DNA from: Bifidobacterium breve | GTDB lineage: Bacteria > Actinomycetota > Acidimicrobiia > Acidimicrobiales > Acidimicrobilacustridaceae | Length of the DNA: 43,424 nucleotides | Direction of reading: 5' to 3' | NCBI GenBank assembly: GCA_945862505.1 | Contig: CAMAYJ010000011.1 | Span: 1 to 43,424 of the forward strand | Notes under the pieces: generated by a model | Databases searched by the model: none | Seen by the model: only the letters and a program-made list of their open reading frames with translations | What the model was told of the DNA's origin: nothing | Shown: positions 31,880 through 40,530 of the stretch, piece after piece | How the letters are laid out: each line of letters starts with the position of its first letter | Numbering within the stretch: position 1 is the stretch's first letter | Made by a program: the position numbers and the translations under genes

Positions 31880-32982
31880 AGGTTCCACACCTTGATGGCG
31901 TTATCACACACCATTTTGCGCTTCTCGACATACGGGATGTCGGTAAATGCTCGTTCGATGAGATCTTGTGAGTCGGGCCAACTCGTCACGGGGTGGGGAA
32001 AGTCTGTTGACCACAAGATGTTGTCGACGCCTACGTCGTAGCGAAGCGCCTCGATCGAACGGGGCTCATCAACGAACGTCGTCCACATGTTGCGACGGAA
32101 GTAGAAACTTGGAAGTTCGCTGAGGTTGTCGTACACGTATCCCTGGCGAACGACCATGTCGTCGATCAGGTCAAGATAATGAGCTATCCAACCGATACCT
32201 GGCTCTACGAAAACAAGTTTGAGGTCAGGGAACTTCTCGAGAGTGCCAGTGAGAATCCACATTCCCAGAGCTTCTGCGGTGGATAGGGCGACCATGGTGA
32301 CCATGATCCCCTTTTGAGGAGTTGGGTCACGGCGAGTGAGTTCGTCAAGATTGGTGTTAATTCCGATGTGGCAGCACATTGGAAGGCCAGTCTCCTGAAC
32401 TGCTGACCACAACGGTGTGTATCGGTCGTTGAAGTAGTCGGGCTGACCGAGTTCGGTGGGGAACACGGGAATCTGCAACGACTTCGCGCCCATGGACGCA
32501 ACGCGGTGCACCTCGGCGACGGCTGCATCGATGTCATGAATGGGAATCTGATAGCTCACGACCAGGCGGCGAGGATCGGTCGACGCGAACTGCGTGAGTA
32601 CGTCGTTGAACGCCCGAGTGGCTTCTGCAGCGCCACGCTCCATATCGCCGATATATCGAAACGCGCTGACTTCGGAGTAGATGACTTCGATATCGACGCC
32701 GTCGGCATTCATGTCGGCGAGTCGATCTGAAGCCGTGTGATAGCCGGGACGAGTGAACGCGGCATGAGGATTGCGCATCATCGCATCGGCATTGACCTGA
32801 GCCGAACTCATGTTGGCAGCAACGCGCGCAGCAAACGCTTGCTGAGCTTTGTCGTAGTCGGGATGAAACTTTGGATCAAGATTGGCCTTGACCTGCTCTT
32901 GCGAAATCGAAACATGTGAATCGGCCGAAATGATTCTTTCGCCGGTGCGGTTTAGGATGATGTCGGATTCGGTAAGTGTCAT
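31876..32982 (-). CDS. Amidohydrolase 2 family protein (ACMSD-like)
   Basis: 368 residues. Starts with ISADSHVSISQ (the metal-binding DxH), then HPDYDKAQQ, MNADGVDIEVIYSEV, CCHIGINTN (metal His on a central strand), FVEPGIGWIAHYLDLID and WSTDFPHPVTSWPDS with the catalytic Asp. This is the actinobacterial branch often found in catabolic clusters; enzymes of the group are decarboxylases or hydrolases using one divalent metal. ATG 32982 follows a Shine-Dalgarno-like AAAGG, 14 bases after the thiolase stop. Substrate unknown; context suggests a ring-cleavage or carboxylic-acid intermediate. Confidence 0.9.
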   Translation of the reverse strand: MTLTESDIILNRTGERIISADSHVSISQEQVKANLDPKFHPDYDKAQQAFAARVAANMSSAQVNADAMMRNPHAAFTRPGYHTASDRLADMNADGVDIEVIYSEVSAFRYIGDMERGAAEATRAFNDVLTQFASTDPRRLVVSYQIPIHDIDAAVAEVHRVASMGAKSLQIPVFPTELGQPDYFNDRYTPLWSAVQETGLPMCCHIGINTNLDELTRRDPTPQKGIMVTMVALSTAEALGMWILTGTLEKFPDLKLVFVEPGIGWIAHYLDLIDDMVVRQGYVYDNLSELPSFYFRRNMWTTFVDEPRSIEALRYDVGVDNILWSTDFPHPVTSWPDSQDLIERAFTDIPYVEKRKMVCDNAIKVWNL

Positions 32983-32996
32983 GACTTGCCTTTCGC

Positions 32997-34133
32997 TCAG
33001 CGACCCAAGATGATGCCGCTACGGCCGGCGCTGACGAGAACATGCTCAGCCCCGGAGATCTGGTTGGATGACGTGCCTCGAAGTTGGCGCACGCCTTCGA
33101 CGATGTTGTTCATGCCGTGGATGTAGCCCTCGCCGAGAAGCCCGCCGTTGGTATTCGTTGGGAGCGAGCCCCCGCGACCGATATGGCCATCTTTGATGAA
33201 GTCACTTGCTTCTCCTCGGCCACAGAAACCAAACGCCTCCAATTGAAGGAACACGATGGGGCTGAAGTTTTCGTAAATCATTGCGACGTCGATATCGGCA
33301 GCAGTGATTCCGGCTTGCCGATAAAGCTGCTCACCGAGAACGCGACCTTCGGGGTACTCACAAAGATCATCGTGGTAGTACGCAAACATTTCGTGGCCAC
33401 CCTCAAGTTGAATGGCAGACGAGGCAAGGATGGGAACGGCGTCCGATCCATGAGCGGCGGCTCGTTCGGCTGTTGTGATGAGTAGCGCGACACCGCCGTC
33501 CGATTCCAAGCAACAGTCGAGCTTGCGCAAGATCGGTTCGACAATCCAGCGTGAATCCTGATGGTCTTGAAGTGTGATTGGGCGCTCGTAGAACTGCGCA
33601 TTCGGATTCGTTGAGGCCCAGTCACGCGCCACGACGGTGTAGCGACCGAAGTCTTCGTTCGTAAGGCCGAACTCATACATGTAGCGCTGGAAGGTCAATG
33701 AATAGACCTTGGCCGGCGTATTCAGGCTGAATGGGCTGGCCCAGTTCCAGACGGGATCGGGGTTGGCTTGCACTGGTTGACCAAAACGATGGCCAGAACG
33801 TTCGTTGAACGCTCGGTAGACAAGAACAGCGTCGGCCTGGCCACTTTCGACGGCGGCAGCAGCGAGTTGCACGGTTGCACTCGCGCCTCCGCCACCACCA
33901 CGGGTGCGGGCACAGAAGCGCAACATCGGCACCCCGAGCGAGCGGATAAGTGCGAGTTCGTCGTTTGTGTCCATCGAAAACGTGACCGTGCCATCGACCT
34001 CGGTGGGGGAGAACCCTGCGTCTCGGATCGAAGCGAGCGAGGCTTCAGCGGCGAGCTGCATCGTGGACCGCCCAGAGTTCTGCGAGAACTCGGTGTGGCC
34101 GATACCGGCGATGACTGCCCGTTTGCCGCTCAT
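32997..34133 (-). CDS. Thiolase-like lipid-transfer protein (SCP-x/Ltp2-like)
   Basis: 378 residues, thiolase fold: AVIAGIGHTEFSQNSGRST at the N-terminus, LRFCARTRGGGGGASATVQLAAAAVESGQAD, YENFSPIVFLQLEAFGFCGRGE and GGSLPTNTNGGLLGEGYIHGMNN, where thiolases have NxxGG and a GHPxGxSG-like loop. The classic nucleophilic Cys is not at its usual site. Non-thiolytic relatives such as Ltp2 act as retro-aldolases on CoA esters and require a DUF35 partner; the immediately upstream gene is exactly that, overlapping by four bases. Steroid-like side-chain aldol cleavage is a reasonable model, not proven. Confidence 0.88.
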   Translation of the reverse strand: MSGKRAVIAGIGHTEFSQNSGRSTMQLAAEASLASIRDAGFSPTEVDGTVTFSMDTNDELALIRSLGVPMLRFCARTRGGGGGASATVQLAAAAVESGQADAVLVYRAFNERSGHRFGQPVQANPDPVWNWASPFSLNTPAKVYSLTFQRYMYEFGLTNEDFGRYTVVARDWASTNPNAQFYERPITLQDHQDSRWIVEPILRKLDCCLESDGGVALLITTAERAAAHGSDAVPILASSAIQLEGGHEMFAYYHDDLCEYPEGRVLGEQLYRQAGITAADIDVAMIYENFSPIVFLQLEAFGFCGRGEASDFIKDGHIGRGGSLPTNTNGGLLGEGYIHGMNNIVEGVRQLRGTSSNQISGAEHVLVSAGRSGIILGR

Positions 34134-34537
34134 GACTGCATCTCAGCTAAACGAAACTGAGGGAGAATGGTGCCGTCGTAATCGACGAAACAGACTTCGA
34201 CTCTTTTATCGTTGAGGACTTGGTCGTGGGTTGGTGCGACATCAATGAGGTTGGAGACAATCCGCGTACCTTCGTCGAGTTGCACAAGAATCACGATCCG
34301 CGGTTCCTCATCGGGCTCGGTCGGATGCTGCGAAATAATCCACGTGAGAATCGAACCTTTGCCTGCCGACTCGGTCGCTTGATTGTTCATCGAACCGCAG
34401 TTGGCACATATGGGTGTTGGTGGGTGGCGAAGGACGCTGCAATCGCCACAACGTTGGATCAGAAGTTTCTGACTGTTGATGCCTTCCCAAAAGAAGGCGT
34501 CGTCGAAGTCGGAAATCGGGGGACGGACGGTGGTCAT
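34130..34537 (-). CDS. DUF35 OB-fold zinc-ribbon protein (partner of thiolase-like protein)
   Basis: 135 residues. N-terminal zinc ribbon with two pairs of Cys, CGDC and CANC, about 15 residues apart, then an OB-fold (GKGSILTWIISQHP, PRIVILVQLDEGTRIVSNLID, VEVCFVDYDGTILPQFRL). DUF35 proteins bind acyl-CoA and complete the active site of thiolase-like enzymes. Its ATG overlaps the CaiB stop and its stop overlaps the thiolase start, four bases each, so equimolar expression is likely. Confidence 0.92.
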   Translation of the reverse strand: MTTVRPPISDFDDAFFWEGINSQKLLIQRCGDCSVLRHPPTPICANCGSMNNQATESAGKGSILTWIISQHPTEPDEEPRIVILVQLDEGTRIVSNLIDVAPTHDQVLNDKRVEVCFVDYDGTILPQFRLAEMQS

Positions 34538-36963
34538 AGTGCGCGCTCCTGGCGGAGGGTGGATTGGAGGACGACGCCATCAGCGATGAGTGCATCAATG
34601 TCGCTCTGTTCGAAGCCGATTTCGCTCATGATGTCGACGGTGTCATGGCCCACAATGAGCGGTGGGCCGGCAATGCGTGTTGGTGTTTCTGAAAATGTCC
34701 ACATATGCCCGAATTGATCGAATCGACCAACCTGGGCTTGCTGCACGGTGGCGACCAGACCGGCATCTCGAAACTGGGGATCATCGAATAACCGTATTGC
34801 GAACTGGTCATCTTCGATTTCGCAGGGAACGCCGGCCTCATCAAGTAAGCGAAATGCTTCAGATGCGGTGAGCGCTCGAAGGCTGGTGGTGAGCGTTTCG
34901 ATCGCTCGATCGTTTTCCATAGTTGTAAGTCCGGCGATGCCCAGCGAACGTTCAACGGCCGACCACTGCTCATCGTTTTGAACGGCGAGGCAGATCCATC
35001 GGTCTGCCGTCTCGTACAGACGAGTGCGTGGACCGGTGCCGAACATGAGAGCGTCAACCTTTGGCCGGTCGACGCCTTCGCCGGTTTCAGCATCGACCCA
35101 TGCGTAGGACGAGTTGAGGAGACACGCAGCGAGAATTGATGTCGAAAGGAACTGGCCTTCCCCGGTGAGTTCTCGGTGATAGATCGCCTGGATCATCGCA
35201 TTGGCGGCTAAGAAGCCGTTCCCGGTGTCGCCGAATGATGTGAGGCTCCAGATCGGCTTTCCGCCGTTGGCCATGCCGCCATCTTCGTATTCTACCCCTG
35301 CGAGGCAGGCGCCGGTTTGGTCATTGCCAGGAAGGTGAGCGCGGCTCTTATCGAACCCCGAACTGTGGCAATAGATGAGATCGGGTTTGATCGTTACGAG
35401 TGATTCGTAATCAACGCCGAGGCGGATAGCAGCTTCGTAGCGCATGTTGTGTTGCACGATGTCGGCGCGTTTGACCAACTCATGCAAGATGGCAAGACCG
35501 CGGGGATCTTTGAGATTGATTGAAATCGATTGTTTGCCACGGTTCGCGGTATAGGCAATGTGCGTTGAGTGCCAAAACGTGTCGTACACGCTGTTGACCT
35601 TGATCACGGTGGCGCCGAGATCGGATAACAACTGGTTGCTGAATGGGCCAGCAATCGCCAGACCGAGATCAAGCACAAGCACGCCGTCGAGAGGCGCTTT
35701 TAAGTCACTGGATGATGTGCTTGGGTTTGCAGCAATGGGGTTCAGGAGTTCGGCGAGAATCTCCTCGGTGTGCTGGCCAACGGTTGGTGCTGGCCCTTGT
35801 ACCTTGCCAGGCGTCTTCGACATTCCATAGACGAGGCCCACCTGGCGGATTGGGCCAACTTCGGGGTCATCAAGCGTGACAACTATTCCTTCATCGATGA
35901 GTGCCTGATCGTTGAGAGCATCTTCTGGTCGGCGAGTTGGTTGCATCGGGATGCCAACTTGTGCCGCGGCTTCGAGCCATTCTTTTGAGGGGTATTTGGC
36001 GTAAGCCGCTTTCATTTGGGAGTGATAGTGGGCGAGTACGACGAGTTCGCTGTAGTCCGGGCCGATACGAGTTGGGTCGTCTGTCGGTTTGTTGATGCGG
36101 TCATCGACGCTGATGGTGTCGCCTTGAGAAACGCCGAGAGCGAAGGATGGGTTCGGTACCCAGTTCTGAATCCACTTTCCGTCAGCACACTGAAAGTGGC
36201 CTTTGCTTCCACGAGGGTCGAAGATCCAACACATGTAACCGTCGGCCTCGGGATGTTCCGGTCGTTGCCATCCGCCTGCGGTACTTACGAGCACTCCCTG
36301 AAGCAGCGAGGTTTCAACCCACTGGCCACGTCCGGTATGCAAACGGGCCCGTAGTGCAGCATTGATTCCCGTCAATGCCAAAAACGATGCTCCGAGACTT
36401 GGCCAGCGCGATTGCGGATAGAGCGGGCCTTCGCGATCGGGGCCATCGAAACATCCGGGTGGAATGTCAAGGTCTTCAAGTTCAACCGGTAGCCCGCAAA
36501 TACGACCGATCGATGTACCGATCCAGCCGCGTTGTTCCCAATGCAGTCCGGTTCGTGCCGCGACGAGCGCATCGATACCCGGGCGATTCTTAAAATCAAC
36601 ATGGCGGCCGTACGGAGTGATCGAACACATCACAAGGCGCGGGTTGCGCACGCGAAGTGTTTCCCAATCGAGACCAAGCGTTTCGGTAACGCCGAGATCA
36701 AAGTTTTCGACGAGTACATCGGCACGATCGATCAGTGCGAGGAGTTGTTCGCGTTGGGCTGCATCGTGAATATCGAGTTCGATGCTGCGCTTACCTCGGG
36801 CCCACACGCGTGCGCCGGTTTCGGTCTTTCGAGTCGGATCACCACCGGGCGGTTCAACCTTCACGACGTCCGCGCCGTTATCAGACAGCAGCATCGTTGC
36901 CATGGGGCCAGAGATCCCACTTGTGAGATCAATGACCCGGATTCCCCCCAGAACTCCAGCCAT
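34534..36963 (-). CDS. Double-domain CaiB/BaiF class III CoA-transferase
   Basis: 809 residues, two complete CaiB domains in tandem. Domain 1 (1-410) opens AGVLGGIRVIDLTSGISGPMATMLLSDNGADVVKVEPPGGDPTR; domain 2 (425-809) opens DGVLVLDLGLAIAGPFSNQLLSDLGATVIKV. In domain 2 the catalytic Asp is D579 (TSFGDTGNGFLAAN). The aligned position in domain 1 is S189 (WPSLGASFLAL), so only domain 2 should form the acyl-aspartyl intermediate. Such enzymes move CoA between carboxylic acids, probably activating the substrate of the operon. ATG 36963 gives MAGVLGGIRV, the usual family start, 7 bases after a weak CAAGAT; ATG 36972 and TTG 37011 are open upstream. Confidence 0.9.
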   Translation of the reverse strand: MAGVLGGIRVIDLTSGISGPMATMLLSDNGADVVKVEPPGGDPTRKTETGARVWARGKRSIELDIHDAAQREQLLALIDRADVLVENFDLGVTETLGLDWETLRVRNPRLVMCSITPYGRHVDFKNRPGIDALVAARTGLHWEQRGWIGTSIGRICGLPVELEDLDIPPGCFDGPDREGPLYPQSRWPSLGASFLALTGINAALRARLHTGRGQWVETSLLQGVLVSTAGGWQRPEHPEADGYMCWIFDPRGSKGHFQCADGKWIQNWVPNPSFALGVSQGDTISVDDRINKPTDDPTRIGPDYSELVVLAHYHSQMKAAYAKYPSKEWLEAAAQVGIPMQPTRRPEDALNDQALIDEGIVVTLDDPEVGPIRQVGLVYGMSKTPGKVQGPAPTVGQHTEEILAELLNPIAANPSTSSSDLKAPLDGVLVLDLGLAIAGPFSNQLLSDLGATVIKVNSVYDTFWHSTHIAYTANRGKQSISINLKDPRGLAILHELVKRADIVQHNMRYEAAIRLGVDYESLVTIKPDLIYCHSSGFDKSRAHLPGNDQTGACLAGVEYEDGGMANGGKPIWSLTSFGDTGNGFLAANAMIQAIYHRELTGEGQFLSTSILAACLLNSSYAWVDAETGEGVDRPKVDALMFGTGPRTRLYETADRWICLAVQNDEQWSAVERSLGIAGLTTMENDRAIETLTTSLRALTASEAFRLLDEAGVPCEIEDDQFAIRLFDDPQFRDAGLVATVQQAQVGRFDQFGHMWTFSETPTRIAGPPLIVGHDTVDIMSEIGFEQSDIDALIADGVVLQSTLRQERAL

Positions 36964-37033
36964 GTCTGGCATCTTGGCCGACCAAAACACTTTTGGCAAT
37001 CGCCAACACAATGTTGATCCTCAGTTCCGGGCC

Positions 37034-37039
37034 TACGCT
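37034..37039 (+). promoter_or_regulatory. -10 element TACGCT for the alpha/beta hydrolase gene
   Basis: TACGCT ends 6 bases before ATG 37046; no Shine-Dalgarno site. Identical to the element before the SDR gene at 42498. Confidence 0.5.
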
Positions 37040-37045
37040 GCGCCC

Positions 37046-37981
37046 ATGGCTAGGGCGGAACGATTGGATCTCGATGTTGGGGGCCTGGGTCCTGACGGAG
37101 TCGAGTGGCTAGCCGCTGAGCTGATTGTCCCCGATCGCATCTCTGCTGCGCCACTGCTGGTGTGTTTACCCGGCGGCGGAATGACTCGGCGATACTTCGA
37201 TCTGCCCGAAGAGCAGGAAGGCGAATGGTCGATGGCTCGCTACCTCGCCGATTACTTCGGGATCGCGGTTGCTGTTGTCGATCACCCCGGAGTGGGAGAC
37301 AGCTCGGTTCCCGATGATCCCTATACGTTGAACCCGCGGGTCGTTGCCGCTGTTGATCATGGGGCGTTGTCGGAGCTTGTGGCCCACGCAATGGATCTGT
37401 TCGAGCCGACGCGTCTCATCGGACTAGGCCATTCGATGGGCGGCTTGGTGGTCGCACATGCGCAGTGGCATCACCGTTCTTTCGACGCGGTGGCCTTTCT
37501 CGGTTTTGGTGGGGCCGGATTGCCCGAGTACCTGACGAAGGCCGAACTTTCCTATGCCGACAATTACGAGCGGCTTGAACCCGTACTTGCTGAGTTGGTT
37601 CGCGAACGATTCGGAACTGCGCTTGTTCCCGGCTCAACGACGAGCTCTGAGATGTTGAATCCCGGAACGCTTTCTGAAGCCCGCCAGATACTTGCCACGG
37701 CCTCAGGCCCCTTGTTGGCTCTGTGTGGTCTGGCTTCGATGATTCCTGGTTTGTCGAATGCTGCTCTGGCATCGATCGAAGTTCCGGTATTTATCGGTCT
37801 AGGCGAGAACGACATCGCCGGGGACATAGGCAATGTTGCGGCTCTGCTCACCTCTTCAGGAAACGTGACGACTTATGTGCTTGCCGGAGCTGGCCATAAC
37901 CATTCGATTTCGAAGAATCGGATAGAACTGTGGAACGCGCTCGGGAATTGGATTGCCGCTCTCGACGAGCAAGACACCTAA
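37046..37981 (+). CDS. Alpha/beta hydrolase
   Basis: 311 residues. Oxyanion segment LVCLPGGGMTRRYFD, nucleophile elbow GLGHSMGGLV, catalytic acid in FIGLGENDIAGD and His in GAGHNHSIS complete the triad. DHPGVGDSS precedes the nucleophile as in many esterases. It may hydrolyse an ester or CoA thioester made by the flanking genes. The frame is open from 36782 but the part before 37046 is antisense to the CaiB gene. ATG 37046 is 6 bases after TACGCT. It diverges from the CaiB operon and converges on the acyl-CoA synthetase, with 3 bases between the stops. Confidence 0.9.
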   Translation: MARAERLDLDVGGLGPDGVEWLAAELIVPDRISAAPLLVCLPGGGMTRRYFDLPEEQEGEWSMARYLADYFGIAVAVVDHPGVGDSSVPDDPYTLNPRVVAAVDHGALSELVAHAMDLFEPTRLIGLGHSMGGLVVAHAQWHHRSFDAVAFLGFGGAGLPEYLTKAELSYADNYERLEPVLAELVRERFGTALVPGSTTSSEMLNPGTLSEARQILATASGPLLALCGLASMIPGLSNAALASIEVPVFIGLGENDIAGDIGNVAALLTSSGNVTTYVLAGAGHNHSISKNRIELWNALGNWIAALDEQDT

Positions 37982-37984
37982 GGG

Positions 37985-39679
37985 TTATTCCTCGACGAAT
38001 CCGGCTTCGCTTCCATCGGCGAGAACGTGCTTAAGAATCTTGCCACTGGGATTGCGGGGAAGTCGTTCGGTGCGGAGTTCGACATAGGCCGGGATCTTGT
38101 ACACCGACAGCGACTTCTTGCAGTGCTCGTGCACATCGAGATCGGTGATGTTGGTGTCGGAGGCAATCACGATGATCGCTTTCACCTCTTGGCCGAGAAT
38201 GTCGTGGTCGACACCGATCACTGCTGTCTCGATAACGCCGGCCATTTCCTCGATGCAGTTTTCGATTTCGAATGGGTAGATATTTTCGCCGCCGCGGATA
38301 ATGAGATCGCGTTTGCGTGAGGCGATATAGATGCAGCCACCCTCAATGCGGCCGAAATCGCCGGTATTGAACCAACGACCGGGAAAGAATGCTTCGGCGT
38401 TGGCGGAAGGGTGACGCCAGTACTCGGTCATAAGGAGCGGGCTGCGCACACAGATGTTTCCTTCGCCGCCCTCGGGAAGTTCATTTCCTTCATCGTCGGT
38501 GATTTTCACTTCGCAGGTTGGAAGCGCAGGACCGATGCACTCGGGCGAAACCTCGAGCATCCAGTTGGGGGCGAACGAAACGAGTGATCCGGTTTCAGTC
38601 GAGCCGTAACCGGTGGACATGGTGTGATCGAGGTGAGGGAAGCGGTTGGCGAGCCTGCGCATGATTTCGGGAGTGGTGGCTGAGCCGCCCATGCCTACCG
38701 ACATCACCTGTTGCGGCGGAATCTCGGCACAGCGGGGGCTATCGAGCAAGCGAAGGATGTGTGTGCCGGTACCGCCAATGATGTTGACCTTGTTGTCGAT
38801 GATGAAGTCGATGACATCGTCAGCTTCGAAGCGGGTGAGGAACCACGCGCCGGTTGAGCCAGTGTGGAGTCCGTTGACGGTTGCACCGAGGCCGGAAACA
38901 TGGAACGAGGGAAACACCACGAGGCGAATGGGGGGTGGTCCTTCAGAGGGGCCGCGACCGGCCATGAGCATGCCTCGGGCGCCAAGAAAATTCTGCAGAG
39001 TTGTGTAATGGACAACGCTTCGGTGTGAAAGCACCGCTGCTTTTGGTCGACCGGTCGTGCCGCTGGTGAAAATGAGGATGGCGGCATCGTCTTCGTCGAT
39101 GTGATTGGCGGGGAGCGCTGCCTCGGGCGCGTAGGCCAACATCATCTCAAGGTCTTCGTCGAGATCGAAGCGAGGGATGGTCACGTCACTGGAAAGACGT
39201 GCCGCTCGCTTGATATCGAATAACAGCAACTTGGGTTCGGCAAGATCAATTGCGTGCTGCATTTCCGATTCGGTCCACCAGCCATTCATGGCAACCGTGA
39301 TTGCACCCATCGAAAGGCAAGCCCAGAACGACACGATCCAGCCGTAGGAATTCGCGCCACAGATGGCGACACGGTCACCATGGCCGATCCCATGTTCACG
39401 CTGCAGCCACGAAGCAACCGATGCGACGTCGGATTCGAACCCCGCAAAGGTGACTCGGCGGCCATCGCTGAAGATCATCGATTCGCGATCGCCGAACTCA
39501 AATGAGTTGATGAGGATTTCGCGCAGCGAACGGGCGCGGTTGCGTAAGACGCCCATGGTTTCTCCACGCACGTCTTCTTGGACCACTTCAAACGGGGCCC
39601 CAGGGCTTGTCAGACGCGCGGTGGCATCGTGAAGCGCGGCGAGTTGCGGCAATGTGTGGGCGGGGCCGGTTTCAGTCAC
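37985..39679 (-). CDS. Acyl-CoA synthetase (AMP-forming, FadD-like)
   Basis: 564 residues, ANL superfamily. ATP loop LIFTSGTTGRPKAAVLSH, A5 motif STGYGSTETG, A7 NTGDFGRIEGG, A8 hinge RKRDLIIRGGENIYPFEIE and catalytic Lys in PRNPSGKILKHV. It activates a carboxylic acid through an acyl-adenylate to the CoA ester. Length and the C-terminal GENIYPFEIE motif fit medium- or long-chain fatty acid or cyclic-acid substrates. GTG 39679 has a good Shine-Dalgarno GGAGG, in contrast to its leaderless neighbours. It probably feeds CoA esters to the CaiB-DUF35-thiolase operon. Confidence 0.93.
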   Translation of the reverse strand: MTETGPAHTLPQLAALHDATARLTSPGAPFEVVQEDVRGETMGVLRNRARSLREILINSFEFGDRESMIFSDGRRVTFAGFESDVASVASWLQREHGIGHGDRVAICGANSYGWIVSFWACLSMGAITVAMNGWWTESEMQHAIDLAEPKLLLFDIKRAARLSSDVTIPRFDLDEDLEMMLAYAPEAALPANHIDEDDAAILIFTSGTTGRPKAAVLSHRSVVHYTTLQNFLGARGMLMAGRGPSEGPPPIRLVVFPSFHVSGLGATVNGLHTGSTGAWFLTRFEADDVIDFIIDNKVNIIGGTGTHILRLLDSPRCAEIPPQQVMSVGMGGSATTPEIMRRLANRFPHLDHTMSTGYGSTETGSLVSFAPNWMLEVSPECIGPALPTCEVKITDDEGNELPEGGEGNICVRSPLLMTEYWRHPSANAEAFFPGRWFNTGDFGRIEGGCIYIASRKRDLIIRGGENIYPFEIENCIEEMAGVIETAVIGVDHDILGQEVKAIIVIASDTNITDLDVHEHCKKSLSVYKIPAYVELRTERLPRNPSGKILKHVLADGSEAGFVEE

Positions 39680-39743
39680 GTTTCCTCCAGATTGATGGCG
39701 TCCTGCGTGACAGGAGCCGATGCGTGGGCGATGCTAGCGGTCC

Positions 39744-40517
39744 ATGTCAGGAATGCTTGAGGGAAAAGTGGCGCTCATCAGCGGATGCGGCGCTGGTATT
39801 GGTGAGGCGTCAGCTCGTCTCTTCGCAGAGCACGGAGCCGTGCTGTGGCTGAACGATCTGCGAGCCGCTGAGCTCAACCGTGTCGTTGACGAGCTCGCGG
39901 CCTCTGGCGCTGTTGTCGCAGGTGTTGCTGGCGACATGAGCGATTCAACATTCGTCAACGCCTGGGTAGAAGGTGCGGTTGAGACCTATGGCCGCGTCGA
40001 TGTGCTTTACAACAACGTTGGGGTGTCTCGATCGGGCCTTCTCGGCGAACTCAGTGACGAGGACTGGCGCTTTCAGCAGTCAGTCACGCTCGACTCGGTG
40101 TTCTACGCAACTCGCGCCGTGATTCCGCACATGATTGAAAATGGCGGCGGTTCAATTGTGAGCATGTCCTCGGGCGCTGGTATCGGCGGCAATTACAACC
40201 TTGGCGGCTATGCAGCAGCGAAGGCAGGCGTCATCAACCTGATGGAAACGGTGGCGACGGAATACGGCGGTCACGGCATTCGGGCGAACGCGGTGACTCC
40301 CGGCCCGACGGCAACCGCACCGCTGCTCAACTACCTCGCAACGCAACCGGGTGGCGTCGATGCGCACGTTGCCGATCTTGATCTCCAGCGGCTGAGTCAA
40401 CCGGAAGAAGTAGCGCAAACAGTTTTGTGGCTGGCGTCAGACTTTTCGTCGAACATCACCGGCATCTGTGTTCGTAGCAACATTCGTGCCGCAAGCCGTC
40501 GTCCGCATGGATCTTGA
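39744..40517 (+). CDS. Short-chain dehydrogenase/reductase
   Basis: 257 residues, classical SDR: cofactor loop SGCGAGIGEAS, NNVG (for NNAG), active-site Ser in VSMSSGAGIG and YAAAK with Tyr and Lys intact. The C-terminus departs from the usual VDGG ending: after SNITGICV it reads RSNIRAASRRPHGS. ATG 39744 lies 8 bases after GATGCT, a weak -10. The DUF1214 gene begins 13 bases after the stop, so the two form an operon. Likely oxidises or reduces an alcohol or ketone intermediate in the catabolic region. Confidence 0.9.
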   Translation: MSGMLEGKVALISGCGAGIGEASARLFAEHGAVLWLNDLRAAELNRVVDELAASGAVVAGVAGDMSDSTFVNAWVEGAVETYGRVDVLYNNVGVSRSGLLGELSDEDWRFQQSVTLDSVFYATRAVIPHMIENGGGSIVSMSSGAGIGGNYNLGGYAAAKAGVINLMETVATEYGGHGIRANAVTPGPTATAPLLNYLATQPGGVDAHVADLDLQRLSQPEEVAQTVLWLASDFSSNITGICVRSNIRAASRRPHGS

Positions 40518-40530
40518 AGGAACAACAGCT

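Noticed and set aside
36782-37045. Upstream extension of the alpha/beta hydrolase
   Set aside because: The extension is antisense to the CaiB gene, and a -10-like TACGCT sits just before ATG 37046.
40468-40517. Suspected frameshift at the C-terminus of the SDR at 39744, because the usual DGG ending is missing
   Set aside because: No other frame restores a DGG ending, the reading frame is clean, and some SDRs of this group end in a similar basic tail.
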